Assembly: GCF_024166365.1 (NCBI RefSeq)
Contig: NC_064830.1
Span: 87,538,721-87,602,720 of the forward strand
DNA length: 64,000 nucleotides
DNA from: Elephas maximus indicus
Lineage: Eukaryota > Chordata > Mammalia > Proboscidea > Elephantidae
Direction: 5' to 3'
Shown piece after piece: positions 10,746-23,206 of the stretch; position 1 is the first letter of the stretch; each line of letters opens with the position of its first letter. Made by a program: the position numbers and the translations under genes. The notes under the pieces are model-generated. The model was not told the DNA's origin. It worked only from the letters and a program-made list of their open reading frames with translations, and did no database searches.

Positions 10746-10904
10746 TGTAGACAGTAAGTGCAATAGCTAGCCAATTTCCAGAGTCCTCTCCTATCTGTGG
10801 GTCTTACAAGTATCCCAGAGTGTGGTCCAAAATAATTAGAAAGCACTCAGTCTTCAGTTTGTGTGGTTACCATCCTCCTAGTTACTGCTGTGCCTGTAGA
10901 GCAA

Positions 10905-11135
10905 GGGGGCTGAGGATACAGACTCTATAATTTAACTGCCTACGTTCAAACCTCGGCTCTGCTTTTCATTGGCCCAGTGACCTCAGCAAGTTACTAAATC
11001 TCTCTGTGCCTCAATTTCCTCATCTGTAAAATGGGGGCAATAGCAGGGCCTATCTTATATGCTTATAAGGATTAAATGACAATATGCAGCAAGCTCCAAG
11101 AACAGTGCCTGGCACTGAGTAAGCGTTTGGGCATT
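10905..11135 (+). repeat. MIR, nearly complete
   Basis: Shows the classic MIR order: 'tcggctctg', 'gtgacctcagcaagttac', 'cctcaatttcctcatctgtaaaatggggg', 'aggattaaatgac', 'agtgcctggcac'. Confidence 0.92.
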
Positions 11136-11179
11136 GCAATGGATTTCTCTCTATACACGGCCTTTCTGGACCTGGGTTT

Positions 11180-11850
11180 GTACCCAAGATGATTTGCTAG
11201 GACACAATCTTGCAAAGGGACTGAGCAGTTTACTATGCAAATAAGGAGTGTAAAACCGTTGCAGGGACTGGACAATTTACTATACAAATAAGGCACACAT
11301 GGCCTACCAAGGAGATTGGTCAGTTTGTGGTCTTGATGCGAAGACAGGTTTACAAAAGGGCCAATTCCACAGAGGTTGAGAGGGACCCCACCACCATCAG
11401 GAAGAAGAACCTGGAGCAGAGTGCATCCTTTGGACCCAGGGTCCCTGTGTTGAGAACCTCATAGACCCAGGAGACAGAGAGAGCTGTAACACTGGAGACA
11501 GCACAAGATGGCTTGAGACATCATAGCAACTCAAGTGGCGGGAACCAGAAGTCAGTGCAAGACAGCTGTGGTGGGCTTCCCAACCCACAGGGCAAGAGAG
11601 TTGAGCACCTTCAGGCAGGAGGCTTGCTGGCGGAGTGCGGTGCCTCCAGGCACTGGCAGCAGAGCTAAGGAGCTGTAGTACCTGCCCAAACAGAGCAGGA
11701 GCCAGGCCCAAGCAGGACCCAGCAGCAGAGACTGAGAACGAGGTCTGCTTGTGGGCATGGCCAAGAAGAAGCAGGGCCTGGCATTGGTAGGCCTGAGCAG
11801 GGCCCAGTGGCAGGCCCCTTCCCCTCCATGTAACAGCCCCCTTTACTTCC
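11180..11850 (+). repeat. LTR-like repeat (family 2), forward copy
   Basis: 11,385-11,500 is the reverse complement of 27,725-27,850 (CCACCATCAGG-AAGAAGA, GCAGAGTGCATCCTTTGGAC, GAGAGAGCTGTAACACTGGAGAC). It also holds GGGACTGGACAATTTACTATAC-like tandem phrases. The open frames at 11,397-11,764 on the minus strand are part of this repeat. Confidence 0.65.
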
Positions 11851-11879
11851 GCCTCCCAGACAAGCCAGCTGAATGTCCC

Positions 11880-12065
11880 TCAGTAGAGCCTCAAATGCCC
11901 AATGTTGTTCCCACTCATCAAATTCTCCTAAAGTGCCTGGTGGGAATGCAGAGTCTTGGGCCCACCTAAGAATCTGGGGGGCAGGACCCAGGAGTCTGTA
12001 TTGTCAGCCAGTTTCTCCTCCAGTAACTCTTATGGGAAATTCATATGCATACCGGGGTTTGATAA
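11880..12065 (+). repeat. MER5-like element, degraded
   Basis: 'aaagtgcctggtgggaatgcag' and 'gggccc' phrases follow the MER5 order with heavy divergence. Confidence 0.5.
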
Positions 12066-12359
12066 CCTCTGCATCTGAAGCAAGGTCCTAAGGGAAATGG
12101 GTGGAAAGATTCCTTTCATTCCTTTCCAACGAGCCTAAAGCAGTGAGAAAAAAGGGAAAAAAAGACACCAATTAATTTTTCAATAACTCACACTGCTCCC
12201 TAGGAATAACTTTGCATCAACTCTAATTCTTTTAAGTTAATCATTCCTCGACATTGGTACTTTAACTATTTTTGATATCAAATGAGTATGCCCAACCTTG
12301 CCTCTGATGACAGCCCCCCACCACAAATTTGGGAGGCCAGTTCTAGGGCGTGAACCTTT

Positions 12360-12625
12360 TAACCCTCAGAAGCCTTTCTGTCCACCAAATCTTCCCCAGA
12401 ATCCTAAGACAGTGTGGTCGCATTTATGCAAATTTGCATGATGTGACTTAGAAATTGGGCAATTTAAAAATATTAATAAGGATCCACCGTATGCTCAAAC
12501 TTTGAAATAATGTGGATCTTGCTTTACATTTGTCCCTCTGGGAAATTTAGTCGTGAATAATGCATAGCTTCAGGAATGAATCTCTTGCATAAATCTGATA
12601 AAAGCCAATCTGCTCTGATGGGGAG
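12360..12625. promoter_or_regulatory. candidate enhancer-like block with palindromic octamer
   Basis: No repeat is recognised. The 14-bp perfect palindrome ATGCAAATTTGCAT at 12,426-12,439 consists of two overlapping POU octamer sites. TAAAAATATTAATAAGG and GAATAATGCATAGC follow. An enhancer role is inference from motif content only. Confidence 0.35.
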
Positions 12626-12809
12626 CGTGCGTACGGGAAACCCACCATTTAACCCTTTCTTCCCCTTCCCCGAGTGCCCCCCGCATCTCTCATAGGAACA
12701 TATGGCCTGGGTACCACTTGGATTCTCATTGATTTCTTTAACTAAGATGTCTTGAGCCAGTCACTCTGCTAACACCTGTCCATGTACTCATTCATTCAGT
12801 CCACCTCCG

Positions 12810-12988
12810 CCACGTCGCCCTTGTCAGAGTTTGTCACAGTAGAACTGGGCTCCATAGGGTTTTCAATGGCTGATTTTCAGAAAGAGATCACCAGGACATT
12901 CTTCCAAGGCACCTCTGGGTAGACTTGAACCTCCAACCTTCTGGTTAGCAGCCAAGCTCATTAACCATTTGTAGCACCCAGGGACTCC
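12810..12988 (-). mobile_element. AfroSINE (long type)
   Basis: Carries the long-type segment 'ttcagaaagagatcaccagg', 'ttccaaggcacctctgggt', then the reversed head 'ggttagcagccaagctcattaacc'. Confidence 0.88.
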
Positions 12989-13109
12989 ATTCGCCCTGCT
13001 GTGTGCCCACACTGTAACATGGATACAACAGGGTGCACAAGATAAGACAAGGCTTCTACCCTTGCAGAGTTTATACTCTGGTCCAGTCCTCCCAACCATC
13101 TGAGAAGTC

Positions 13110-13225
13110 AGAGTACACTATTTTTCCTGTTTTAAGATGCGGAAACCAAGGCTCAGCCCGAGGTCACACAACTAGTAAATGGTAGAAGCCAAATTTGAAC
13201 CTAGGTTGTCTGATTCTAAAGCTGA
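13110..13225 (-). repeat. MIR fragment
   Basis: 'ggaaaccaaggctcagcccgaggtcacacaactagtaaatgg' follows the reversed MIR order. Confidence 0.8.
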
Positions 13226-13953
13226 ACAATCACCTCCTCTGTTGGTTAAGGAGAGGAGTGTTTGGGATCCCAGGTCCTGACGAAATACCATGTCACTACA
13301 ACTAGCAGTCCATTCACTCCAGGAAATTCATTGTAACTATGATTGTGCTTACGGACTAAGCATTGGGAGAGGAAAGCAACACTACGTTTCCTTGTCCAGG
13401 TCTGTGTCACGTGACCATGCCTCACTGTGAGGAAAGTCTGGGAAAATATTGGCTGGGTACCCTATTACAGCTCCTCATAAAAAAATATGTTAGAGTTCTG
13501 ATAGCAAAAGGAGGAAATGGATATTAGGTAAGCAACCTAGAGCGTCTGCCACAAAGAAGCTTGAGGAGGTGTTCTGAAGAATGGGTAGTATTGTTCCAGT
13601 TAGACAAGGGTGTGGATAAAAGAAAAAGGGTCAGCAAAGTTAAAAACTCAGAGGCAGGAGGAGGCTTCTGTTATCTTTGAAGACTCAGAGAAGAATGCTG
13701 GGGGCTGAGGCCCGAGAATAGGACAGACGGTAAGGCTGTGGGCAGCTGCTATTAGGAGACCTTTCAGACCCTCCCATTCTCAGCAGTCAGGGTCCCAGAC
13801 AGGGTGGAGAAAGGGGCTGTGCTGCTCACTGCACAGGAATGGATCCCACATATGGACACGCCAAGCCCATTTGGGTGTGTTGTGTGCTCCCCGATGGATT
13901 AGGTCTCTTGTTCATAAGGGCATAGAATGTTCTTCCTCTGAAGAGGCCACCAA

Positions 13954-14119
13954 GAAAAAAAAAAAACCAAACCCACTGCCGTCGAGTTGATTCCAACTCA
14001 TAGTGACACTATAGATAGAGAACTGCCCCATAGAGTTTCCAAGGAGCACCTGGTGGATTTGAACTGCCAACCTCTTAGTTAACAGTTATAGCACTTAATC
14101 ACTACACCACCAGGGTTTC
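13954..14119 (-). mobile_element. AfroSINE, full length
   Basis: Begins with an A run and AACCAAACCCACTGCCGTCGAG and ends with ACCACCAGGGTTTCC. Confidence 0.9.
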
Positions 14120-15894
14120 CCTAAAGAGTCTAGGTTCTATGAAATGTTAGTTTTCACTTTGCTTCTACAAAACCAGCTCAAAGACTTTCTTCTTCTTCTC
14201 ATTCTTTTCTTCTTATTTACTCTACTGTGGATAAAGAAAAATGACAAGCAGCACTGGAACCCCAGTGTGTGTGTTTGAGGAGGGGGCATCTCCATTCCAT
14301 GCCTGGTATACAGCAGGTCCTGAATAAATGATCATGTAACCTGGGGTTCCCCAGATCTGCTGGCTTAATTACTACTACTGACTCAGATTTCCCTGCTTCT
14401 ACAAGAACTTTTGGCCTCAAGAGTCTTATTTTTCCATCAGAAGTATTTATAGGATTGCACAGAGGGTACTCACATGGACTCACAAACAAATCTGAGCCCA
14501 CTAGGCTGCTACCTTGCCAGGCACCAAAGTCCCCACCACTTGAGACCTCCCAACACGTGGGGCTCTGTCAGGGTGGAAGCAGAGTTTTTTGTTTTTGTTT
14601 TTTAACACATCATATTACAGGAGCCTCACATCAGAGCCATTTGGGCTTAGCATGTTCCAAAATTTGGTGAAACAGCTTTTTCTGGTTTTACTTACAGCCT
14701 TCTCCAACCCCAAGACTGAGGCAGACTCCCACAAGGGTGGAGCCACCAAAAACATCCGAGGGGCCTCTTTGGCTTCAGCCATAAAAACTGTTAAGTTATT
14801 TGTGCTAGCCTCTTCTTCAATATGGTATACCCCTTTGGGGATATCTGCCCAGCTCACAGCAATTTCTCCTTCCCTGGGAAGTGCCAAAAGGAGAGGATGC
14901 AGCAGGAATGTTTGCACCACTGAGCTCTACTCCCTGGACACAGCTGATTGGGCCACGCATGGATACCTGAGCAAAGCTGGGCCAATCAGGTTCCTTTCTC
15001 ACAAGAATTTGGTGCTGGAACCAAGAGACACGGGGGCTGTTTCTTAGAGGGCTGGGACATGGAAACATGGTAGCTGTAAAATATGTTCACCACATGAACA
15101 GAAACGCTGAGAAAGCAACTGTGGGTAGAGACAAATGGAGAGAGACAGACAGAAACAGAGATAAGAGGTAGAGACAAAGAGCATGTTGATGCCTTTCCAC
15201 TTCCCAGATCTGGGCTTTCTTAAAACTCAGTGATATTCCTGCCCTTGGCTTTCACAAGACACTAGCATATCTTCTATACTAGTCACAGTTCCTGGTTGCC
15301 AGAAACAGATACCATACTAGCCAATTTCAGTAACAAAGGCATTATTTATTGAATGACATTCTATAGTTCACTGAATTTCCACAGAAGCACAGAATCCAGC
15401 TTGGAGCTCAAAAAGCCCGGAACAGTTGCCAAATTATATTGCAAGAATATTGCAACAAAGACCCTATAGCTACCACCCACACCTCCAGGGCCAGGCCCAT
15501 AGCACGACTGCCAGGACCCTCCCCACACATCACTGAGAACTTGGTCCTGCATCCCAACTGCAAGGGAGGCTGGGAAACAACATTGCTGGCTTCTACCCTG
15601 AGGAGGCAAGGCTAATAAGAAACGAAATTTTCCAAAGAGACTAAAAAGAAGCCACATAGCATGACGAGTATCTAGTACACGATTGTATTAAGTTCTTCTC
15701 TAATCTAGACCCTGTTGGTGGCTGCCACAGGGCCCTATGATGGAACCTATGTTCATCATCCCACCTCCCCTCTGACCACTGGAGCTGACTCTTCCAGACT
15801 AGGCTGAGGAAAGCAAAGTGCCTCAAATTTAAGGAGGCACTCACTCTAAGGCTCATGGCAGTGCAAGGTTAGCACCTAAAAATAAGGGTCTCCT
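14120..15894. other. no gene seen; LTR-like repeat at ~15,260-15,860
   Basis: Frames of 94-152 codons near 14,217-15,177 overlap on both strands without domain or exon signals. The segment 15,260-15,860 has the look of an ancient LTR ('cacagttcctggttgccagaaacagat', 'caagggaggctgggaaa'). Its GCACCTAAAAATAAGGG end is contiguous with the host DNA into which the L1s below inserted. Confidence 0.4.
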
Positions 15895-16106
15895 GAGAAA
15901 CCAGATAACTGGGAGCTCCTAAAAATCAAACACCTATGCTCATCTAAAGACTTCACCAAAAGAGTAAAAAGACCATCTACAGATTGGGAAAGGATTTTCA
16001 GTTATGACATCTCCGACCAGCGCCTGATCTCTAAAATCTATATGATTCTGTTAAACCTCAAGCACAAAAAGACAAAACAAACCCAATCAAAAAGTGAGCA
16101 AAGGAT

Positions 16107-16703
16107 ATGAACGTGCACTTCACTAAAGAAGATATTCACGCAGCTAACAGATACATGAGAAAATGCTCTCGATCATTAGCCATTAGAGAAATGCAAATTA
16201 AAACTACGATGAGATTCCATCGCACTCCAACAAGGCTGGCATTAATCCAAAAAACACAAAATAATAAATGTTGGAGAGGCTGCAGAGAGATTGGAACTCT
16301 TATGCACTGCTGGTGGGAATGTAAAATGGTACAACCACTTTGGAAATCTATCTGGCGTTTTCTTAAAAAGTTAGAAATAGAACTACCATACAACCCAGAT
16401 ATCCCACTCCTCGGGATATACCCTAGAGAAATAAGAGCCTTCACACGAACTGATGTATGCACACCCATGTTTATTGCAGCTCTGTTTACAACAGCAAAAA
16501 GCTGGAAGCAACCAAGGTGTCCATCAACGGATGAAAGGTTAAATAAATTGTGGTATATTCACACAATGGAATACTACGCATCAATAAAGAACAGTGACGA
16601 ATCTGTGAAACATTTCATAACATGGAGGAACCTGGAAGGCATTATGCTGAGCGAAATCAGTCAGAGGCAAAAGGACAAATATTGTATAAGACCACTAGTA
16701 TAA
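16107..16703 (+). pseudogene. L1 ORF2 C-terminal remnant
   Basis: 198 codons remain open: '[14 protein letters not shown]'-type text, the C-terminal cysteine-bearing segment ([22 protein letters not shown]) and the terminal '[10 protein letters not shown]' stretch. It corresponds to residues near the end of L1 ORF2p, after the reverse transcriptase. A frameshift at about 16,085 separates it from the upstream coding sequence, and no endonuclease or RT domain is present, so it cannot be functional. Confidence 0.92.
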
Positions 16704-16795
16704 GACCTTGAGAAATAGTATAAACTGAGAAGAACACATACTTTTGTGGTTACAAGGTGGGGAGGGAGGGAGGGTGGGAGAGGGTTATTTACTGA

Positions 16796-16832
16796 TTAAA
16801 AAAAAAAAAAAAATTTTTTTTTTTTTTTTTAC
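16796..16832. repeat. A(n)T(n) palindromic insert inside the L1 3' UTR
   Basis: A run of ~16 A then ~18 T is absent from the matching L1 position at 26,168-26,175. The flanks repeat TTTACTGATTA on the left and ACTGATTAG on the right. Confidence 0.8.
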
Positions 16833-18025
16833 TGATTAGTTAGTAGATAAGAACTACTTTTGGTGAAGGGAAGGACAATACTCAATACATGGAAGGTCAG
16901 CTCAAATGGACTGGACCAAAAGCAGTTTCCGGGATAAAATGAATGCTTCAAAGGTCAGCGGAGCAAGGGCGGGGGTTTGGGGACCATGGCTTAAGGGGAC
17001 TTCTAAATCAATTGGCAAAATAATACTACTATGAAAACATTCTGCATCCCACTTTGAAATGTGGCGTCTGGGGTCTTAAATGCTAACAGGCGGCCATCTA
17101 AGATGCATCAATTGGTCTCAACCTACCTGGATTAATGGAGAACAAAGAACACCAAGGTCACACGACAACTATGACCCCAAGAGACAGAAAGGGCCACATG
17201 AACCAGAGACTTACATCATCCTGAGACCAGAAGAACTAGATGGTGCCCGGCCACAACCGATGACTGCCCTGACAGGGAGCACAACAGAGAACCCCTGAGA
17301 GAGCAGGAGAACAGTGGGATGCAGACACCAAATTCTCATAAAAAGACCAGACTTAATGGTCTGACTGAGACTAGAGGAATCCCGGCGGTCATGGTCCCCA
17401 AACCTTCTGTTGGCCCAGGACAGGAACCATTCCCGAAGACAACTCATCAGACACGGAAGGGACTGGACAATGGGTTGGAGAGAGATGCTGATGAAGAGTG
17501 AGCTACTTGTATCAGGTGGACACTTGAGACTGTGTTGGCATCTCCTGTCTGGAGGGCAGATAGGAGGGTAGAGAGGGTTAAAAACTGGCAAAACTGTCAC
17601 AAATGGAGAGACTGGAAGGGCTGACTCATTAGGGGGAGAGTAAGTGGGAGTATGGAGTAAGGTGTATATAAGCTTATATGGGACAGACTGACTTGATTTG
17701 TAAACGGTCACTTAAAGCTCAATAAAAATTATTAGAAAAAAGTAAGGGTCTCCTTAAATTTTGCACCCTGACATACATGAAAAGCCAACAGTCAACATTA
17801 TACTCAATAGAGAAACACTGAGAGCTAGCTATCCCCATGAAATCAGAAACAAGACAAGGGTGCCTGCTCTTACCAATTCTATTCAATATTGTACCAGAAG
17901 TCCTAGCCAGAGCGGTAAGTCAAAAAAAAAAGAAATAAAAGCTATCCAGAGTGGAAAAGAAGAAGTAAAATTATCTCTATTCACAAATGATATGATCTTA
18001 TATATAGAAAACCCAAAAAAAGTCC

Positions 18026-18699
18026 TGTGATGGTTAAGATTGTGTGTCAACTTGGCTGGGCCATGACTCTCAGTGTTTTGGCAGTTGTATAAAAGCTGGA
18101 TCACTTCCCTGTTGCAATCTGATATGTGATCACCCCCATGATGGAACCTCCTGAGTGGTACCAGCAGAGGCGGGGCCTGTGGCGGATCACCACCCCCTCA
18201 GCCTTCATCTCACCACCTTCCACCACCTACTTCCTTCCTGTTCACCTTGCCAAGGTTGTTGGCTTGTTCTGGATCCAGTAGCTGCCTCTTGTCTGACCTC
18301 TAGTTCTTGGGACTTGAGCTAGCAGCTTACCTGACCATCTTGGAATTCATCGATCTTCACGGCCTGCAAGCAAGAGTCCTACTATCTGACCTGCCAATCT
18401 TGGATTGGTCAGCCCCTGCAGCTATGTGAATCAGGAGAAACCTCGCAGTCTTGCCTGCCAACCTTGGGATTCCTCGACCTTCACAGCCTGTAAGCAGGAG
18501 CCCTGCTTTCCGACCAGCTGATCTTGGGTTCACCAGCTTCTGCAGCTCTGTGAATTGGGAAAGGCCTCTATCCTGATCCGCAGGCTTGGGATGTTCCAAC
18601 CTCTACAATCACATGAGCTGTTTCCTTGATATAAATCTCTCTATATATATATTTATACTCTTTACTGGTTTTGCTTCCCTAGAGAACCCAGCCAAGACA
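18026..18699 (+). mobile_element. solo-LTR-like element with internal 124-bp duplication
   Basis: Begins TGTGATGG and ends AAGACA (TG...CA), with flanking AGTCC and AGTCT as a 5-bp near-perfect TSD, as expected for ERVL/MaLR-class LTRs. A second copy is at 53,828-54,381. The 120-bp length difference comes from a tandem duplication at 18,346-18,469 and 18,470-~18,590. No coding region accompanies it. Confidence 0.75.
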
Positions 18700-20462
18700 A
18701 GTCTATAAGAAAATTTCTAGAGCTAATAGAGAAATTTAGCAAAGCTGCAGGTCAACAAACAAAAATCAGTTGGGTTTCTATACACCAGCGATGAGAAATC
18801 TGAAAGGGAAATTAGAGAAACAATTCCATTTATAATAGCATCTAAGAGAATAAAATACCTAGGAATAAATCTAACCAGGAACATCAAGGACTTATACAAG
18901 GAAACCTATAAACACTGCAGAAAGAACTTTTAAAAAAAATTAAATAAATGGAAAGATGTTCCATGTTCATGGATTGGAAGACTTAACATTAAGATGTCAA
19001 TACTACTCAAAGGGATCTACAGAGTCAATGAAACCCCAATCAAAACTGCAACAGCCTTCATTATAGAAATAAAAAGCCAAACTTCAACTTTATATGGAAT
19101 GGCAAGAGGCTCCGAATAGCTACAGCAATGTTGAAAGAGAAGAACAAAGTAGGAGGATTCACACCTCCTGATTTTAAAACATACTATACAGCTAAATTAA
19201 TCAAAACAGACTGGTACTGGTATAACAAAGATACATAAGCTAATGGAATACAATTGAGAGTCTAGAAACGAACCCACACATCTGTGGTCAACTAACTTTT
19301 TACAAGGGTGCTAAGTCCATTTAATGGGGAAAGAATTGTCTCTTCAATGAATGATGCTGGGAAAATTGGATTTTCACATGCAGAAAAAAGAAGCAGGATC
19401 CATGCCTCACACCATACACAAAAACAAATTCAAATGGATTAAGGACCTAAATGTGCAAACTAAAACTACAAAATTCTCAGAAGAAAATGCAGAAGCAATG
19501 CTGTCAGGCCTAGCTTTTAACAATGGGTTATCTAATATAATAACAAAAGCACAAACAGCAATAATAACAATAAATGTGACCTCATAAAAATTAAAAATTT
19601 TTGTTCATCAACAGACTTTACTGAAAAAGTGAAAAGACAAGCTACAGACTGGGAGAGACCATATATCTGACAAGAACCTAATAACCAAAATACATATAAA
19701 AGTTCGACAACAAAAAGACAAATAACCCAATCATAAAATGGCAAAGGACTTGAATAGACATTTCACCAAAGAGGACATTGAAGTAGCCACCAAACACATG
19801 AAAAGATGCTCAGAGTCATTAGCCATCAAAGAGATGCAAATCAAAAGCACAATGAGATACTGTTTCACTCCCACTAGGATGACTGAGATAAAAAAGAAAA
19901 TGACAAATGTTGACAACAATGTTGGGAAATTGGAATCCTTACCCATTGCTGATAGGAATCCAAAATGGTACAGCCATTGTGGAAAATAGTATGGCAACTC
20001 CTCAGTCAAAAACTAAAAATAGAACTACCATATGATCCAGCAATTCCACTTCTAGATTTATACTCAAAAGACTTGAAAGCAGAGACTCAGAGACTTATAT
20101 GCCAATGTTCACTGCAGCACTATTCACAATAGTCAAAAGGTGGAAACAACCTAAATGCCCATCAACAGATGAATGGATAACAAAAGGTGTTACATACGTA
20201 CAATGGAATACTACTCAACCAGTAGGAGAAATGAAGTCTTGATACATGCCACAATGTGGATGGAGCTGGAAGACATTATGCTGAATGAAATGAGTCAACC
20301 ACAAAAGGACAAATATCGTATGATCCCACATAAAAAGACAAGAAAAGGAAAATATATAGAGACCAAAATTTATCAGTGGTTACCAGGGGCAAGAGGGAGG
20401 AGTAAAGGGGGTGAGGGGGTATTTTAATGGTGATAGAAATATCACATTAAGAATAGGGTTGC

Positions 20463-21972
20463 GGAGGGGGCCAAGATGGCTGACTTGATAGACGCTACCT
20501 CGGATCCCTATAGCAACAAAGACTCAGAAAAACAAGTGAATCGATCACATACACAACAATCTACGAACCCTGAACAACAAACACAGATTTAAAGAGTTGA
20601 CCTGAGTGACAGAGACGGAGAACGAACAACTACGGGGAAGCAGCGACTGTTTTCAGAGCCTGGAGCCAGTGTCCCAGTCAGGTAACCTTGGCACCGGGCT
20701 TAGGACTGGGCGCAGAGGAGCTGAACAAAACATCTTGTGATGGCGCAAACACGGGGCGCAGCCCTACCCCACTGAACTGACCCTGGGAGGGGGCCCAGCC
20801 GGTCCGCACGGGCGGCGCAGCGACGGGGCTGCCAGGAGGAGAAGTCGCCGGGAGCCAGTGACTGGTTTTGGAGCCGGGAGTGCAGCGTCCCAGCCGGGGA
20901 ACCTTGATGCTGGGCTTTGGACTGGCAGCGGAGGAACTGACCGCAGCTTCTGGGGGCCAGACACTCGGGGGCAATCTCTACCCAGCCAGCACACATAGGC
21001 GACACGCCCCTCGGGAATCTCAGATAAAATAGTCATCCCAAGCAAGATAAGCAACTTTGGCTATATCCCGGGGTGCTACTCTCTCCTGTTTTTCTGAACC
21101 CTCCCCTCCCCTTCCGAGGCGGCTTCATTAACATTGGAATTTCCTGAGCCAGAGGGAGAATGGCTCTGGCTCTGCGGCTTTTCTTCCCCCCCGCCCCTTT
21201 TTTTTTTTTGGTCTTTTCCTAACCCATTCTTCCGGCCTGAGAGAAGCAACCACAAAAAACCCAGGGACCAAAAATCCTTCCCTAATTGGACTAAAAACAC
21301 AGAACCAGCTCCAGCCAAGCATATACGATCCATATCTCGGGCTTTCATCGCTACAGGGAACAAGGTGGCTATTATAATGCAAAGGCATTTCTGATAGGGA
21401 TCTGACTGCATTTTTTTTTAGCGGATTTACTGGAAAAACAAGTTTCCCAGGTCTGATATCTCTGCTTATTCAACAGAGCCCTCACTGACCCACAACAGGG
21501 AACCGAGAGCTGAAGCTCCCCCCAGACCACCTAGCCTCTTGCCTTAGGGGTCTAAGGAGGGTGACACCTACCAATCTGTAGAGGTACTTGCATTGGGGGC
21601 CTAAGGTACAGCTGCAGAGCCCTCCCACCAAGGTGCTTTAGGAATAGAGACACACCTACCTCACTGACACTTGGGGGAGGCCTGTCAGCATCCTGCCGCC
21701 CCTGGAGTGTGAACCCCAGCTGCTAATAGAATCTGGTGCACACAACTATCACCACTACTTCTCGAGGTGGATAGGTGTTAGGGTGCAGCACACACTTGAT
21801 GACCCAAAATCAGATTCTACTCAAGGATAGTGAATAGACTCAGGCATATATATCTGGCAACAGCCCAAACCAGCTGGTAATAGGTCATAAGTAAGTCAAA
21901 GGCTACAACAAACAAGACAGCACAATCTAGTAGTCCATCCACGTATATTGAAAGAAAACAAAACAAGACTCA
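20463..21972 (+). promoter_or_regulatory. L1 5' UTR / internal promoter
   Basis: GC-rich leader of about 1.5 kb. CCAAGATGGC at ~20,470-20,479 is a YY1-type initiator motif, as at the start of primate L1. The minus-strand frames at 20,678-21,054 are shadows of this CpG-bearing leader. Confidence 0.75.
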
Positions 21973-23033
21973 GTGAGCAAATATAGAATAAATCACTACA
22001 ATATCTTAGTGATGGCTCACAGACAGCAGTCGATTTCAAACCACATAAAAAAGCAGACCATGACAGCTTCTACAACCCCCCAAACAAAAGAATCAAAATC
22101 TTTCCCAAATGAAGATACAATCCTGGAATTATCAGATACAGAATATAAAAAACTAATTTACAGAATGCTTCAAGACATCAGGGATGACCTCAGAAATGAA
22201 ATAAGGCAAACTGCAGAAAAAGCCAAGGAACACACTGATAAAACAGTTGAAGAACTTAAAAAGATTATTCAAGAACATAGCGGAAAAATTAATAAGTTGC
22301 AAGAATCCATAGAGAGACAGCATTCAGAAATCCAAAAGGTTAACAATAAAATTACAGAATTAGACAACGCAATAGGAAGTCAGAGGAGCAGACTCAAGCA
22401 ATTAGAATGCAGAGTGGGACATCTGGAGGACCAGGGAATTAACACCAACATAGCTGAAAAAAAATCAGAAAAAACAATTTAAAAAAATGAAGAAACCCTA
22501 AGAATCATGTGGGACTCTATCAAGAAGGATAACTTGCGTGTGATTGGAGTCCCAGAACAGGGAGGGAGGACAGAAAGCACAGAGAGAATAGGTGAAGATC
22601 TCCTGACAGAAAACTTCCCTGACATCATGAAAGATGAAAGGATATCTATCCAAGATGCCCATCGAACCCCATTTAAGACTGATCCAAAAAGAAAAACACC
22701 AAGACATATTATCATCAAACTTGCCAAAAGCAAAGATAAAGAGAAAATTTTAAAAGCAGCCAGGGATAAAAGAAAGGTCTCCTACAAGGGAGAATCAATA
22801 AGAATAAGTTCAGACTACTCAGCAGAAACCACGCAGGGCAATGGGATGACATATACAGAGCACTGAAGGAGAAAAACTGCCAGCCAAGGATCATATATCC
22901 AGCAAAACTCTCTCTGAAATATGAAGGTGAAATTAAGATATTTACAGATAAACACAAGTTAAGAGAATTTGCAAAAACTAAACCAAAGTTACAAGAAATA
23001 CTAAAGGAAATTGTTTGGTCAGAAAACCAATAA
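21973..23033 (+). pseudogene. L1 ORF1, disrupted
   Basis: Encodes an RNA-binding ORF1p-like protein: a coiled-coil of about residues 50-150 rich in heptads (KAKEHTDKTVEELKKIIQEH), followed by the RRM/CTD region. The probable start is either 21,973 or the Met at 22,012 (MAHRQQS). An in-frame TAA at 22,480-22,482 and a frameshift near 22,840 break it; the shifted C-terminus continues to a TAA at 23,031. A functional copy would be about 340 codons. Confidence 0.85.
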
Positions 23034-23206
23034 TATCAGATACCAGCACAACACAAGGTCACAGAACAAAACATCCTGACATCAACTCAAATAGGGAAAT
23101 CGCAAAAACAAATTAAGATTACTTAAAAAAAAAATGCTCAAAACAGGGAATCACTGAAGTCAATATGTAAAAGATCACAATAATCAAAAAGAGGGACTAA
23201 ATACAG

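Larger units (their letters stand above)
15895..17742 (+). mobile_element. 5'-truncated L1 with TSD
   Basis: Starts inside ORF2 at the position equivalent to 25,282, runs through the ORF2 C-terminal part and a complete ~1.05-kb 3' UTR, and ends at CTCAATAAAAATTATTAG. The TSD TAAGGGTCTCCT is at 15,883-15,894 and 17,743-17,754. It is closely similar to 25,282-27,086, so both belong to the same young L1 subfamily. Confidence 0.95.

Noticed and set aside
17211-17711. 166-codon minus-strand frame (also 26,560-26,991 and 50,221-50,760)
   Set aside because: The same shadow frame recurs in each copy of the L1 3' UTR antisense strand; no evidence it is translated.
20678-21411. Minus-strand frames in a GC-rich stretch suggesting an antisense gene
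   Set aside because: They are shadows of the L1 5' UTR.
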